Part shown: in pieces, positions 9,229-16,291 of the stretch
Layout: every line of letters begins with the position of its first letter
Position numbering within the stretch: the first letter of the stretch is position 1
Origin: Kribbella sp. CA-293567
Lineage (GTDB): Bacteria > Actinomycetota > Actinomycetes > Propionibacteriales > Kribbellaceae
DNA length: 64,000 nucleotides
Reading direction: 5' to 3'
NCBI RefSeq assembly: GCF_027627575.1
Contig: NZ_CP114065.1
Coordinates: 186,001 to 250,000, forward strand
Translations under genes and position numbers: made by a program
Notes under the pieces: model-generated
Told to the model about the DNA's origin: nothing
Databases searched by the model: none
Seen by the model: the letters and a program-made list of their open reading frames with translations, nothing else

Positions 9229-9837
9229 GTGAGCGAAGCACTGCGTGAGCCGCAGCAGGACCGCAGCAGGGCGACCCGGCAGAAGCTCTTGGAGGCGTCA
9301 CTCGAGTCACTGGCCCAGGTCGGCTACGCGGCGACCACTGTCGCGGTAGTGGCCGCCCGGGCCGGGGTCTCGCGCGGTGCGGCGCAGCACCACTTCCCGA
9401 CGCGGGCGGATCTGTTCGCGGCGGCCGTGGAGTACATGACCGAGGTGCGGCTGGCTGAGATCCGGCAGCAGGCGTCTGGGCTTCCGGTTGGCGAGGGGCG
9501 GACCGAGGCGATCGTCGGGATGCTTGCCGACGTCTACACCGGTCCGCTGTTCCGTGCGGCGCTGCATCTGTGGGTTGCAGCGTCCACTGAGGAGCCGCTG
9601 CGGCAGCAGCTCGTCCGGCTGGAGGCGCATGTCGGGCGGCAGGCCCACCGGGCGCTGCTGGAGGTGCTCAAGGTCGAGGAGCGCACGCCGGGAGTGCGGG
9701 AGACCGTACAAGGTGTGCTCGACATGGCTCGGGGTCTGGGACTGGCGGATCTGCTGACCGACGATGCGGTACGCCGCCGCGGCATCGTGCGGCAGTGGTC
9801 GTTGATTCTCGATCAGGTGTTAGCGGCGGCGCGCTAG
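9229..9837 (+). CDS. TetR-family transcriptional regulator
   Basis: A 202-residue one-domain repressor. The N-terminal helix-turn-helix (RATRQKLLEASLESLAQVGYAATTVAVVAARAGVSRGAAQHHFPTRADLF region, residues about 13-60) is typical; the C-terminal all-helical ligand domain is not recognisable further. GTG 9229 gives the standard short lead before the HTH. It sits 72 bp downstream of the synthetase on the same strand, so it probably controls the acyl-CoA cluster in response to an acyl-CoA or free acid (inference). Its last 18 bases overlap the tail of the convergent NACHT gene (9820-9837). Confidence 0.9.
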   Translation: MSEALREPQQDRSRATRQKLLEASLESLAQVGYAATTVAVVAARAGVSRGAAQHHFPTRADLFAAAVEYMTEVRLAEIRQQASGLPVGEGRTEAIVGMLADVYTGPLFRAALHLWVAASTEEPLRQQLVRLEAHVGRQAHRALLEVLKVEERTPGVRETVQGVLDMARGLGLADLLTDDAVRRRGIVRQWSLILDQVLAAAR

Positions 9838-12081
9838 ATTGCTGCGCTGGGCGCGGGCGGCGATGCGTTGGTCCACCTTGGCTGCCAGAGCGTCCGGGTC
9901 GCACTCGGCCAGGTGATCGCGCACCAGGAGATGGATGAAGGCGTACTCGCCAGGACCGGTCTTGGCGAGTACGAAGCGCTCGGCGGCGTACCGGAGGAAG
10001 GCGCCGCGACGCCAGGGCAGGTAGCCGCTCCAGCGGAGCAGGAAGCCGTGCAGGCCACGGGAAAGACCGCCTGCGAAGAAGGGTGCGCGGCGGCGCCACG
10101 CCTTCGCCGCGACCGTGCCGGCGACGATGCCCAGGACTGCCTCGGGACCGTTCGACCACCAGAGGTCGGCACCGAGAGCTGCCGCGACGGTGAGACCGGC
10201 CAGGGCGCCGGCGACGGTCCACTTGTCCATCAGCCGGCTGTCGCCGGGGCGTTCCTCCTTGACCAGATGATCCATCGGCAGCGCCTTGACGAAACGGATG
10301 CCCTGGGCAACTATCAGGCCGATGGCGGCGCCCGCGACGAAGTCCTGTGGATGGTCGACGACCGTGAAGACGGCCCAGCTCGCCGCGGTGACGCCGAGCA
10401 GCCGGACAGTGAGCCAGAGGCGGCGGCGGTTGTTACCGGAGAGGACGGACTCCAGGCCGTACGACACCAGGACAATCCCGCCTTGGATTGCCAGTCCTAG
10501 TGCCGCCGGCAGGTTCTCTGCCAGTGCAGTGACGAAGAGGACCGAGGCCAAGCCCGCAGTGGCGCCTGTGCAGATCATGACGGCCAGCAACTGCTTGCGA
10601 GGCTGGTCACTGCCTTGCTGGAGGTTCCACCACGTGTGCGGTCGCACGTGGACCAGTACCAGGGCGATGGCACCGACTGCCAGGCCAGCCGCTACGCCGT
10701 ACAGGGCTGTGGCGCCGACTGCGGCTCCCGCTGCCAGACCGGCGAAGAGGCCTGGGAGGCAAACCATGTGAGCCAGGTAGCCGACTGCGGGCAGTACCAG
10801 GCCGTACCAGCCGTTGGGCGTCAAGCGACGCGGTACTTCGATACGGTCGCCCGCTCTGGTGCGTGTCCACCAGGCGAGGCACCAGAGCGAGCGGACAGCC
10901 GCGCGTGAGTCGAACTGCGGGCTGCTGGGGCGGTAGCGGGCCAGTACCTCGGAGAGGAACGTGTCGAAGAGCTCCCGCCGGTGGTCGGCCAGTACGCCGG
11001 AAGCGATGTCCCGGGCATCCCGGCCTTGATAGGCCAGAGCCATGACGTTGAGCATCAGCGGCGAGTTGACCAGATCCCACAGGTCGTCGTCCCGCTCCAT
11101 CGCGGCCAGCGCACCGGCCAACTCCTCACCACCGGAGGCGAAGTAGTCGATCACCTGCTGCCGGCTGAGCGGCCGAATGCGAACCGCGCCGTACAACTTG
11201 AGCCGATGCTGCAGCTGCTCGTACTCGTGAATACGGCACGTAACAGCGACCTGACCGACCAGATAACGCTGCCCCAACTCGGCCAGCACCGGCGCGAGCT
11301 TCTCCTGGTGGGCCAGAGCGACCTCGTCCAGTCCATCGAGAAACAGCCCCAAGCGCCCCTTGCTCAGCCAGACCCGGCCGACAGCCTCAGGGATCTGGTA
11401 GCGAGCCGCCAACTCTGCCAGCAACCAACGAATGAAGCCGGCCAGCAGCGGACTGTCGCCTGGGGCGTCATCTTCCTCCCGAGCCGTCGGGGCGTTCCAG
11501 GAGGCCAGGTCGACGACCACCGGAATCGGACCACGAGGATCCTCGTGAGCCTTCGCCGCCAGGGTCCGCGCAAGCTCCAGCAACAAGGTCGTCTTGCCCG
11601 CACCGGGCGCTCCGAGGATCAGCATCGAGTCCTGGAGATCATCGAACGCGGCGCCGATATCAGCATCCTCCCGAACCTCGGCAACCTCACTGTTGAGCGG
11701 CTGAACCAGCAGGTCGTACGGCCGGATGACGGCCTCAGGGCTGACATCGAGCGCGAGAGCCAGCCGGGTTTGCGAGGCGAGTGAGCCGGTGAAGCGATCG
11801 GCGAGGTAACGATCGATCCGCGCGAGGGCGTTGGGGCGGTTGCGAGGCTGGTCGGCTGACCGGGCGGTGTGGCTGATTGTGCGGCGGCTTCGGTACTCGA
11901 GGAGGCCGGTGATGATGGCGATCAGCCAGAGGACGCCGATGAGTGGCCAGGTCCAGGTGACGTAGGGCTGGAGGAAGGTGGGCGCGGTGCCGCCGGTGCC
12001 GACGTTGATGGCGATGGGGAGGAGGACGAGGGTGAGGGAGATGGTGGCGATCAGCACGATTGCGCGCAGCAGTCCGTGCAT
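9820..12081 (-). CDS. NACHT-domain membrane NTPase
   Basis: About 753 residues if started at ATG 12081 (the in-frame GTG 12087 is an alternative). Two N-terminal membrane segments (AIVLIATISLTLVLLPIAI, PLIGVLWLIAIITGLL) are followed by a NACHT-type STAND NTPase domain: Walker A GAPGAGKTTLLLELA near residue 156 and Walker B LGLFLDGLDEVAL near residue 243. The C-terminal half carries about eight further hydrophobic segments (for example GLVLPAVGYLAHMVCLPGLF). NACHT proteins act as signal-responsive switches, several of them in phage defence; here no effector domain is evident. The frame stays open 129 codons upstream through a Pro/Thr-rich repeat region, which I judge non-coding. Confidence 0.8.
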   Translation of the reverse strand: MHGLLRAIVLIATISLTLVLLPIAINVGTGGTAPTFLQPYVTWTWPLIGVLWLIAIITGLLEYRSRRTISHTARSADQPRNRPNALARIDRYLADRFTGSLASQTRLALALDVSPEAVIRPYDLLVQPLNSEVAEVREDADIGAAFDDLQDSMLILGAPGAGKTTLLLELARTLAAKAHEDPRGPIPVVVDLASWNAPTAREEDDAPGDSPLLAGFIRWLLAELAARYQIPEAVGRVWLSKGRLGLFLDGLDEVALAHQEKLAPVLAELGQRYLVGQVAVTCRIHEYEQLQHRLKLYGAVRIRPLSRQQVIDYFASGGEELAGALAAMERDDDLWDLVNSPLMLNVMALAYQGRDARDIASGVLADHRRELFDTFLSEVLARYRPSSPQFDSRAAVRSLWCLAWWTRTRAGDRIEVPRRLTPNGWYGLVLPAVGYLAHMVCLPGLFAGLAAGAAVGATALYGVAAGLAVGAIALVLVHVRPHTWWNLQQGSDQPRKQLLAVMICTGATAGLASVLFVTALAENLPAALGLAIQGGIVLVSYGLESVLSGNNRRRLWLTVRLLGVTAASWAVFTVVDHPQDFVAGAAIGLIVAQGIRFVKALPMDHLVKEERPGDSRLMDKWTVAGALAGLTVAAALGADLWWSNGPEAVLGIVAGTVAAKAWRRRAPFFAGGLSRGLHGFLLRWSGYLPWRRGAFLRYAAERFVLAKTGPGEYAFIHLLVRDHLAECDPDALAAKVDQRIAARAQRSNLARRR

Positions 12082-12190
12082 CCTCACCCACGGAGAGTAC
12101 CTAGGTGAGGGGTTGGGCGGGTGGGTGGCGGGGTGTTGGGGGCGGGTGGTTGGGAGGGGTGTTGGGGCGGGAGGTTGGTGGGGGGTGGTG

Positions 12191-12350
12191 AGACCGGGCG
12201 TGGATGCTGATGAGGTCTGGTTGGTTGGTGGGGCGAGGTTGGGTGTCGGCGGGGTGGGTGTGGGGTGCGGGTGGGGAGGTGGGTGTGTGGTGAGCCGGGG
12301 AGTGGATTCCAACGCGGTTCGGTTGGTTGGTGCGGCGGGGTTGAGGTCAG
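12191..12350. repeat. Two-copy ~102-bp G-rich direct repeat
   Basis: The segment beginning near 12196 (GTGGAT, then GGTTGGTTGGTGGGGCGAGG) recurs near 12299 (GTGGAT, then GGTTGGTTGGTGCGGCGGGG) with the same spacing inside each copy. The surrounding plus strand is full of GGG runs, including several GGGTGGG stretches between 12110 and 12180, so G-quadruplex formation is plausible just upstream of the NACHT gene. Confidence 0.6.
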
Positions 12351-12474
12351 CGAGGTAGGCGTGAGGGGTGCAGGCGGAGCAGGCGGCGGAGAGCGCAGCG
12401 GAGCAGTTGGCGGGAGCCCTAGCGCGTGAGCCGCCTACTCGAACGCGGCTATGCCCCGGCAACCACACTCATCA

Positions 12475-12780
12475 GCGATGCAGGCGGCGTAGCGCAGCGC
12501 AGCAGCCGTCGCGAGCCCGACCGCGCGGAGGCTTACCCGCGACGGGTCCAGCGTCACCCATCAGTGTTCGTTTGCGATGCAGGCGGCGTAGCGCAGCGGA
12601 GCAGCCGCCGCGAGCCGAGTTCGCCGACTCACCCGCAACGGGCTACATGCGTCGCGCCAGCACTCGTGTGCGATGCAGGTAGCGCAGCGGCCGCCGCGAG
12701 CCGACGGAGGTCATGCGCAGCTGCACTCACCAGCGATGCAGGCTGCGTAGCGCAGCGGAGCAGCCGTCGCGAGCCCGAAC
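12475..12780. repeat. Four-copy direct repeat array, unit ~97 bp
   Basis: Copies begin with GCGATGCAGG at 12475, 12574, 12670 and 12733. The core continues as a variant of GCGTAGCGCAGCGGAGCAGC and then GCGAGCC. The spacers are also related (ACCCGC-ACGGG before copies 2 and 3). A degenerate fifth copy lies at 12366-12421. Copy 3 is internally deleted. In copy 2 GGCGGC pairs with GCCGCC, and in copy 4 GGCTGC pairs with GCAGCC, so a hairpin is kept while bases change. Confidence 0.75.
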
Positions 12781-12837
12781 GAGCCGAGCCAGATTCCACA
12801 GTCTGACCCACAGTTCGGCAACCGGTGTCTCGTCACG

Positions 12838-12852
12838 TAAGTTCGGTTTGTC
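12838..12852 (+). promoter_or_regulatory. Probable -10 box of the MFS gene
   Basis: TAAGTT (12838-12843) lies 9 nt before ATG 12853, with no ribosome-binding sequence between them. This fits a leaderless or nearly leaderless transcript; the -35 element is not clear. Confidence 0.4.
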
Positions 12853-14304
12853 ATGACTACTGAGCGGATCGACCGAGCCAGCGTGGGGCTGCGGTCCGAG
12901 CGTGGGCCGATTCTGCTGGCAGTGATGCTCAGCGTCGGGCTGGTGGCGATCGACGCGACCATCCTGGCAACCGCGGTCCCCTCGGTGGTTGCGGATCTCG
13001 GTGGGTTCACGCAGTTCCCGTGGCTGTTCTCCATCTACCTGCTGGCGCAGGCCGTCTCGGTGCCGATCTACGCCAAGCTCGCCGACCTGCGTGGGCGCAA
13101 GCCGATGATGCTGCTCGGCATCGTGTTGTTCGTGCTCGGCTCGGTGCTCTGCGGGTTCGCCTGGAGCATGCCGGCGCTGATCGCCTCCCGGTTGATCCAG
13201 GGGCTCGGCGCGGGAGCGATTCAGCCGATCGCGATGACCATCGTCGGTGACATCTACTCGGTTGCCGAGCGTGCCAAGGTGCAGGGCTATCTGGCCAGCG
13301 TCTGGGGGATCGCCTCGTTCGTGGGTCCGGCGCTCGGTGGGGTCTTCTCCGACTACATCTCGTGGCGCTGGATCTTCTTCGTCAACATCCCGCTCGGCCT
13401 GGCCGCGGGGGTGGTGTTCTACCGCAAGTTCCAGGAGAAGGTCGTCCGTACCGCGAAGCCGCAGATCGACTACGCCGGTACGGTGCTGCTCGCGGTCGGC
13501 GGCTCGCTGCTCCTGCTCGGGCTGCTCGAAGGCGGCGTGATGTGGTCCTGGGACTCGGTCACCAGTATCGCGATCCTCGCCGTCGCCGTCGTACTGCTGG
13601 TCGCCTTCGCGTTCGTCGAGCGCCGGGCGCCCGAGCCGATCCTGCCGCTGTGGGTGCTCGGCAAACGTGTCCTCAACTCCGCCAACTCGACCGCGTTGCT
13701 GGTCGGTGTGCTGATGATCGGCCTGACGACGTACGTGCCGCTCTACGCCCAAGGCGTGCTCGGTACGTCGGCCCTGGTGGCCGGCTTCGCGCTCGCCGCG
13801 ATGACGCTGGGCTGGCCGATCGCCGCGTCGCTCGCGGGCCGGATCTACCTGCGGTTCGGTTTCCGGACCACGATGGTGATCGGCTCGGTCTTCGTCGGGA
13901 TCGGCGTCGGCCTGCTGCTGACGGTCAAGCCGTCCAGTTCGGTGCTCTACCTCGCGTTCGCCTGTTTCGTGATCGGCATCGGTCTCGGCTTCTCCGCGTC
14001 ACCCGGGGTGGTGGCGGCCCAGTCGTCGGTCGACTGGAAGAGCCGCGGCGTGGTGACCGGCGCCAACATGTTCGCCCGCTCGGTCGGCAGCGCGGTCGGC
14101 GTCGCCATCTTCGGCGCGATCGCGAACGCCGTGGTGGCCTCTCGTCTGGGCGACAACCACGACGACCTCGAACACCTGCCCGGCGAGATCCTCGCGCCGG
14201 CTATCCACGACGTGTACTACGGCGCAGCGGTGGCCGCGGTGCTCCTGGTGGTCGCAGTGATGTTCATGCCCAACCGGGTCACCGAAGTTCCTCACGAGCA
14301 GTGA
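12853..14304 (+). CDS. DHA2-family MFS drug exporter (14 TM)
   Basis: Proton-driven efflux protein of 483 residues in the cytoplasmic membrane. The first helix leads to the DHA2 motif VAIDATILATAVPSV, followed by the loop-2 signature ADLRGRKPMMLLG and motif C-like GPALGGVFSDYISWRWIFFVNIP in helix 5. About 14 hydrophobic segments can be counted, as in EmrB/QacA exporters, and the protein ends in a short charged tail. It stands alone between the repeat region and the Nudix-GNAT gene. Substrate cannot be predicted. Confidence 0.92.
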   Translation: MTTERIDRASVGLRSERGPILLAVMLSVGLVAIDATILATAVPSVVADLGGFTQFPWLFSIYLLAQAVSVPIYAKLADLRGRKPMMLLGIVLFVLGSVLCGFAWSMPALIASRLIQGLGAGAIQPIAMTIVGDIYSVAERAKVQGYLASVWGIASFVGPALGGVFSDYISWRWIFFVNIPLGLAAGVVFYRKFQEKVVRTAKPQIDYAGTVLLAVGGSLLLLGLLEGGVMWSWDSVTSIAILAVAVVLLVAFAFVERRAPEPILPLWVLGKRVLNSANSTALLVGVLMIGLTTYVPLYAQGVLGTSALVAGFALAAMTLGWPIAASLAGRIYLRFGFRTTMVIGSVFVGIGVGLLLTVKPSSSVLYLAFACFVIGIGLGFSASPGVVAAQSSVDWKSRGVVTGANMFARSVGSAVGVAIFGAIANAVVASRLGDNHDDLEHLPGEILAPAIHDVYYGAAVAAVLLVVAVMFMPNRVTEVPHEQ

Positions 14305-14461
14305 GCTAGGCGCCTCGGGACTCGGCGGAGCCAGCAGCGGAACCAGCCGGGCCGTGCGCGCTCGCCAGTCTGCCAGCGGTCAGTTCCATCGCCGATCCAC
14401 AGTGCGAGAACGCGTGCGACCACTGGCTGGACGGGGGCTCAACTTTCTCGAGAGAAGCTGG

Positions 14462-14494
14462 TTGGACAGCGCGGCCGGTTTAGGTTGTTGGGTC
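14462..14494 (+). promoter_or_regulatory. Leaderless promoter of the Nudix-GNAT gene
   Basis: TTGGAC (14462-14467) and TAGGTT (14481-14486) form a short-spaced promoter. The -10 box ends 8 nt before ATG 14495 and there is no Shine-Dalgarno sequence, so transcription should begin at or next to the start codon. Confidence 0.55.
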
Positions 14495-15544
14495 ATGCGA
14501 GCAGTGGACTGTGTCGGGGCGCTGATCCGGGATGAGCGACAGCGGGTGTACGTGCATCGCCGTACTGCGGAGCGGCGGTTGCTGCCGGGGATCTGGGACA
14601 TCGTCGGCGGGCATCTGGAGGACGGGGAGACGCCGGAGCAGGCGCTGGTGCGGGAGGTCGAGGAAGAGACCGGCTGGCGGGTGCGGGAGGTCGTCATGGC
14701 CGTCACCGACTGGGAGTGGGAGTACGAGGGCCGGGTACGGCGGGAGCTCGACTACCTGGTCACTGTCGACGGCGATCTGAGTCGGCCGCGGCTGGAAGCC
14801 GGCAAGCATGATGCGGGTGCGTGGGTCGGGCCGGAGGAACTGGAGCTGCTGATGGTCGGTCGCACCGACGGGGATCGGCGGTTGCGGGACATCGTCGCGT
14901 ACGCCGTACGGATGGTGCTGAGCGACCGGTTGACGCTGATGCCGATCGCTGGACCGGGTGAGGTCCTGACCGGACATGCGGCGGACCTGGAGCGGCTGCA
15001 CGCCGATCCGTGGGTGGCGGAGTGGTACGGCGGAGCGTGGTCGGCCGAGGAGTCGATGCGGCGGGCCGGTGGGTTCCAGGCGCGGTGGGAAGCGAACGGG
15101 GTGAGCAAGTGGATGGCTTTTCGCCGGTCGGACGGTTCGCTGGTCGGGCGCGGTGGGCTGGAGCGATGGGCGCCGGATGGTGCGCTGGTGGGAAAGGTTG
15201 CCGCGTTGCTCGACGACGGAGGCGCGTGGCTGGCTGACCGGCTGGAGCTCGGGTGGGCACTGCTCCGCTCGGCTCGCGGTCAGGGCTTCGCCACCGAACT
15301 CGGGCGGGCCGCGCTCGACCATGCCTTCGGGGTGCTGGGAGCCCGGTCGGTGGTCGCGGTGACCGAGCGGCACAACACGGCGTCCCGGGCGGTGATGGAG
15401 CGGCTGGCGATGAGGTACGCCGGGCAGATTCGCGCCGAGGGGCTGGTGGAGGGCCGGCCCGGCGTACATCCGGGCGCGCCGTTCGCTGTGTACGTCGCCG
15501 AATCGCACTCCTGCTCATCCAGCAACATCAGGGAGAGACGCTGA
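14495..15544 (+). CDS. Nudix hydrolase-GNAT acetyltransferase fusion
   Basis: A 349-residue two-enzyme protein. The N-terminal Nudix domain (residues about 1-140) has a complete Nudix box: GGHLEDGETPEQAL then REVEEETGW, residues 38-60. The C-terminal domain (about 150-345) is a GNAT acetyltransferase with GWALLRSARGQGFATELGRA and VVAVTERHNTASRAVMERL. ATG 14495 is chosen because a -10 box sits 8 nt upstream and the Nudix fold begins there (MRAVDCVGALIRD). The frame runs further upstream but without family similarity. The fusion suggests a nucleotide-linked substrate that is hydrolysed and acetylated; substrates are unknown. A strong hairpin follows the stop. Confidence 0.88.
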   Translation: MRAVDCVGALIRDERQRVYVHRRTAERRLLPGIWDIVGGHLEDGETPEQALVREVEEETGWRVREVVMAVTDWEWEYEGRVRRELDYLVTVDGDLSRPRLEAGKHDAGAWVGPEELELLMVGRTDGDRRLRDIVAYAVRMVLSDRLTLMPIAGPGEVLTGHAADLERLHADPWVAEWYGGAWSAEESMRRAGGFQARWEANGVSKWMAFRRSDGSLVGRGGLERWAPDGALVGKVAALLDDGGAWLADRLELGWALLRSARGQGFATELGRAALDHAFGVLGARSVVAVTERHNTASRAVMERLAMRYAGQIRAEGLVEGRPGVHPGAPFAVYVAESHSCSSSNIRERR

Positions 15545-15555
15545 CGTACAAATGG

Positions 15556-15598
15556 CTCCGCTGTGTGACCGCCCAGGCGCGGCGGTCACACAGCGGAG
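15556..15598 (+). terminator. 18-bp perfect hairpin after Nudix-GNAT
   Basis: CTCCGCTGTGTGACCGCC (15556-15573) and its exact reverse complement (15581-15598) enclose the 7-nt loop CAGGCGC, 11 nt after the stop codon. It lacks a T-tract, as is common for actinobacterial terminators. Confidence 0.75.
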
Positions 15599-15608
15599 TC
15601 GCCACCTC

Positions 15609-15647
15609 GGTGGGTGGCTGGTGGTGAGGTGTCACCAGCCACCCACC
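15609..15647. repeat. 15-bp perfect hairpin with loop GTGAGGTGT
   Basis: GGTGGGTGGCTGGTG and its exact reverse complement flank GTGAGGTGT. Outer arms CACCTCGG (15603-15610) and CCGAGGTG (15655-15662) are also complementary, so alternative folds are possible. The loop shares TGAGG with the array downstream. Confidence 0.8.
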
Positions 15648-15684
15648 GCCTGGCCCGAGGTGTCGGCCAGGAGGTGGTTGGAAC

Positions 15685-15727
15685 GGCTGGGCGGCGGCGA
15701 TGCAGGGATTCAGCCGCCTGCCCAGCC
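15685..15727. repeat. Bulged ~14-bp hairpin
   Basis: GGCTGGGCGGCGGC (15685-15698) pairs with GCCGCCTGCCCAGCC (15713-15727), leaving a 2-nt bulge and a loop of 14 nt. Confidence 0.65.
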
Positions 15728-15738
15728 GGGCTTCGGGC

Positions 15739-15887
15739 GGTGCGGTCCGGAGCTGAGGAGGCCCCGGACCGCACCTCGGTTCTGTCCGGGACTGAGGAGT
15801 GCCCCGGACCTTCGATCGCTACTCCTGGACGTGAGGAGACCCCAGGAGCAACTCCGGGTCTGAGGAGGACCCGGAAGCATTCGTTTT
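15739..15887 (+). ncRNA. Candidate structured RNA: four stem-loops sharing loop TGAGGAG
   Basis: Four hairpins follow one another. Stem 1 is GGTGCGGTCCGG with CCGGACCGCACC (15739-15775). Stem 2 is GTCCGGG with CCCGGAC (15784-15809). Stem 3 is CTCCTGG with CCAGGAG (15822-15848). Stem 4 is TCCGGGTC with GACCCGGA (15853-15875). Stem sequences differ but stay complementary, while every loop contains TGAGGAG (at 15754, 15793, 15832 and 15861); in stem 4 it is exactly the 7-nt loop. TTTT at 15884-15887 after the last stem looks like an intrinsic terminator for the plus strand. On the minus strand the loops read CTCCTCA. Strand, promoter and function are unproven. Confidence 0.5.
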
Positions 15888-16077
15888 AACTGTCCGCTTC
15901 CTGCTGCGGGCCGAGCAGGTCGTTGGTGACCCGGAGACCGGCGAAACGCCGCCGCATCGCTTGCTCGTACCGCGCGGCGAGCGGAGCCTCCGCGACGTAC
16001 TGGGCGATCACGTGTTCGCCGAACCAGACCCGCACTCGACGGCGGTGTTGCCTCGACGTCATCTCTGCAACAGTCAC
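15886..16077 (-). CDS. Small basic protein of 63 residues, unknown function
   Basis: I do not recognise a family. GTG 16077 has GGGGTGAG 9-16 nt upstream, a good ribosome-binding site. The N-terminal third is strongly basic (RQHRRRVRVWFGEH) and the rest is amphipathic and alanine/arginine-rich (EAPLAARYEQAMRRRFAGLRV follows in sequence), consistent with a small folded nucleic-acid- or partner-binding protein. It is divergent from the HTH-TPR regulator and shares with it a 214-bp control region that holds the 11-bp-phased repeats. Its stop codon coincides with the T-tract that ends the stem-loop array. Confidence 0.6.
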   Translation of the reverse strand: MTVAEMTSRQHRRRVRVWFGEHVIAQYVAEAPLAARYEQAMRRRFAGLRVTNDLLGPQQEADS

Positions 16078-16108
16078 TGCTTGCTCACCCCGTAACTCTC
16101 AGCCCTTG

Positions 16109-16131
16109 CAACCAGTTGGACTTACTGGTTG
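16109..16131. promoter_or_regulatory. Operator-like inverted repeat
   Basis: CAACCAGT and ACTGGTTG (perfect 8-bp arms) flank a 7-nt spacer in the divergent control region, 31 nt upstream of the small gene's start. The 23-bp size suits a dimeric regulator; the binder is unknown. Confidence 0.5.
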
Positions 16132-16172
16132 TCATGGCAGTAATGGTGCACAGACCGACCGTGACCGCTCTA

Positions 16173-16222
16173 GGACCTGGAGAGGACCTTTGCCGGACCT
16201 CTTCCGGACCTCTGGCGGACAT
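16173..16222. promoter_or_regulatory. Five GGACCT-type direct repeats at exact 11-bp spacing
   Basis: GGACCT begins at 16173, 16184, 16195 and 16206, and GGACAT at 16217: a perfect 11-bp period, about one helical turn, so all copies face the same side of the DNA. A weaker match (TGACCG) sits one period upstream at 16162. Phased 11-bp direct repeats are known as SARP-type activator sites, but here the neighbour is a HTH-TPR regulator. Confidence 0.7.
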
Positions 16223-16291
16223 CATGGGGACTGCACCTTGTCGTGGGGCATGAGTCGAGACAACGTCTACCTGACGTGAACGGGAGGAACG

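Larger units (their letters stand above)
12082..12852. other. 771-bp non-coding region with two families of ~100-bp repeats
   Basis: This gap between the NACHT start (minus strand) and the MFS exporter (plus strand) holds no gene I can support. Its left half (12105-12360) is extremely G-rich on the plus strand and contains two imperfect copies of a ~102-bp unit. Its right half (12366-12780) holds a four- to five-copy ~97-bp repeat array. At the left edge, TAGGTA on the minus strand (12097-12102 on the plus strand as TACCTA) may be the NACHT -10 box. Confidence 0.75.
15545..15885. other. 341-bp non-coding region with seven consecutive hairpins
   Basis: The gap between the convergent Nudix-GNAT gene and the 63-residue gene carries no credible protein. 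Nearly all of it is inverted repeats: 15556-15598, 15609-15647, 15685-15727, and four stem-loops between 15739 and 15875. This density is far above what simple termination of two genes would need. Confidence 0.85.

Noticed and set aside
12082..12468. 129-codon N-terminal extension of the NACHT protein
   Set aside because: It is Pro/Thr low-complexity produced by G-rich repeats; two membrane helices begin right after the ATG at 12081, and a -10-like box lies between. Kept only as a finding to test.
12475..12780. Direct repeats considered as a CRISPR array
   Set aside because: The units are ~97 bp with related, not unique, spacers, uneven spacing (99, 96, 63), and there are no cas genes nearby.
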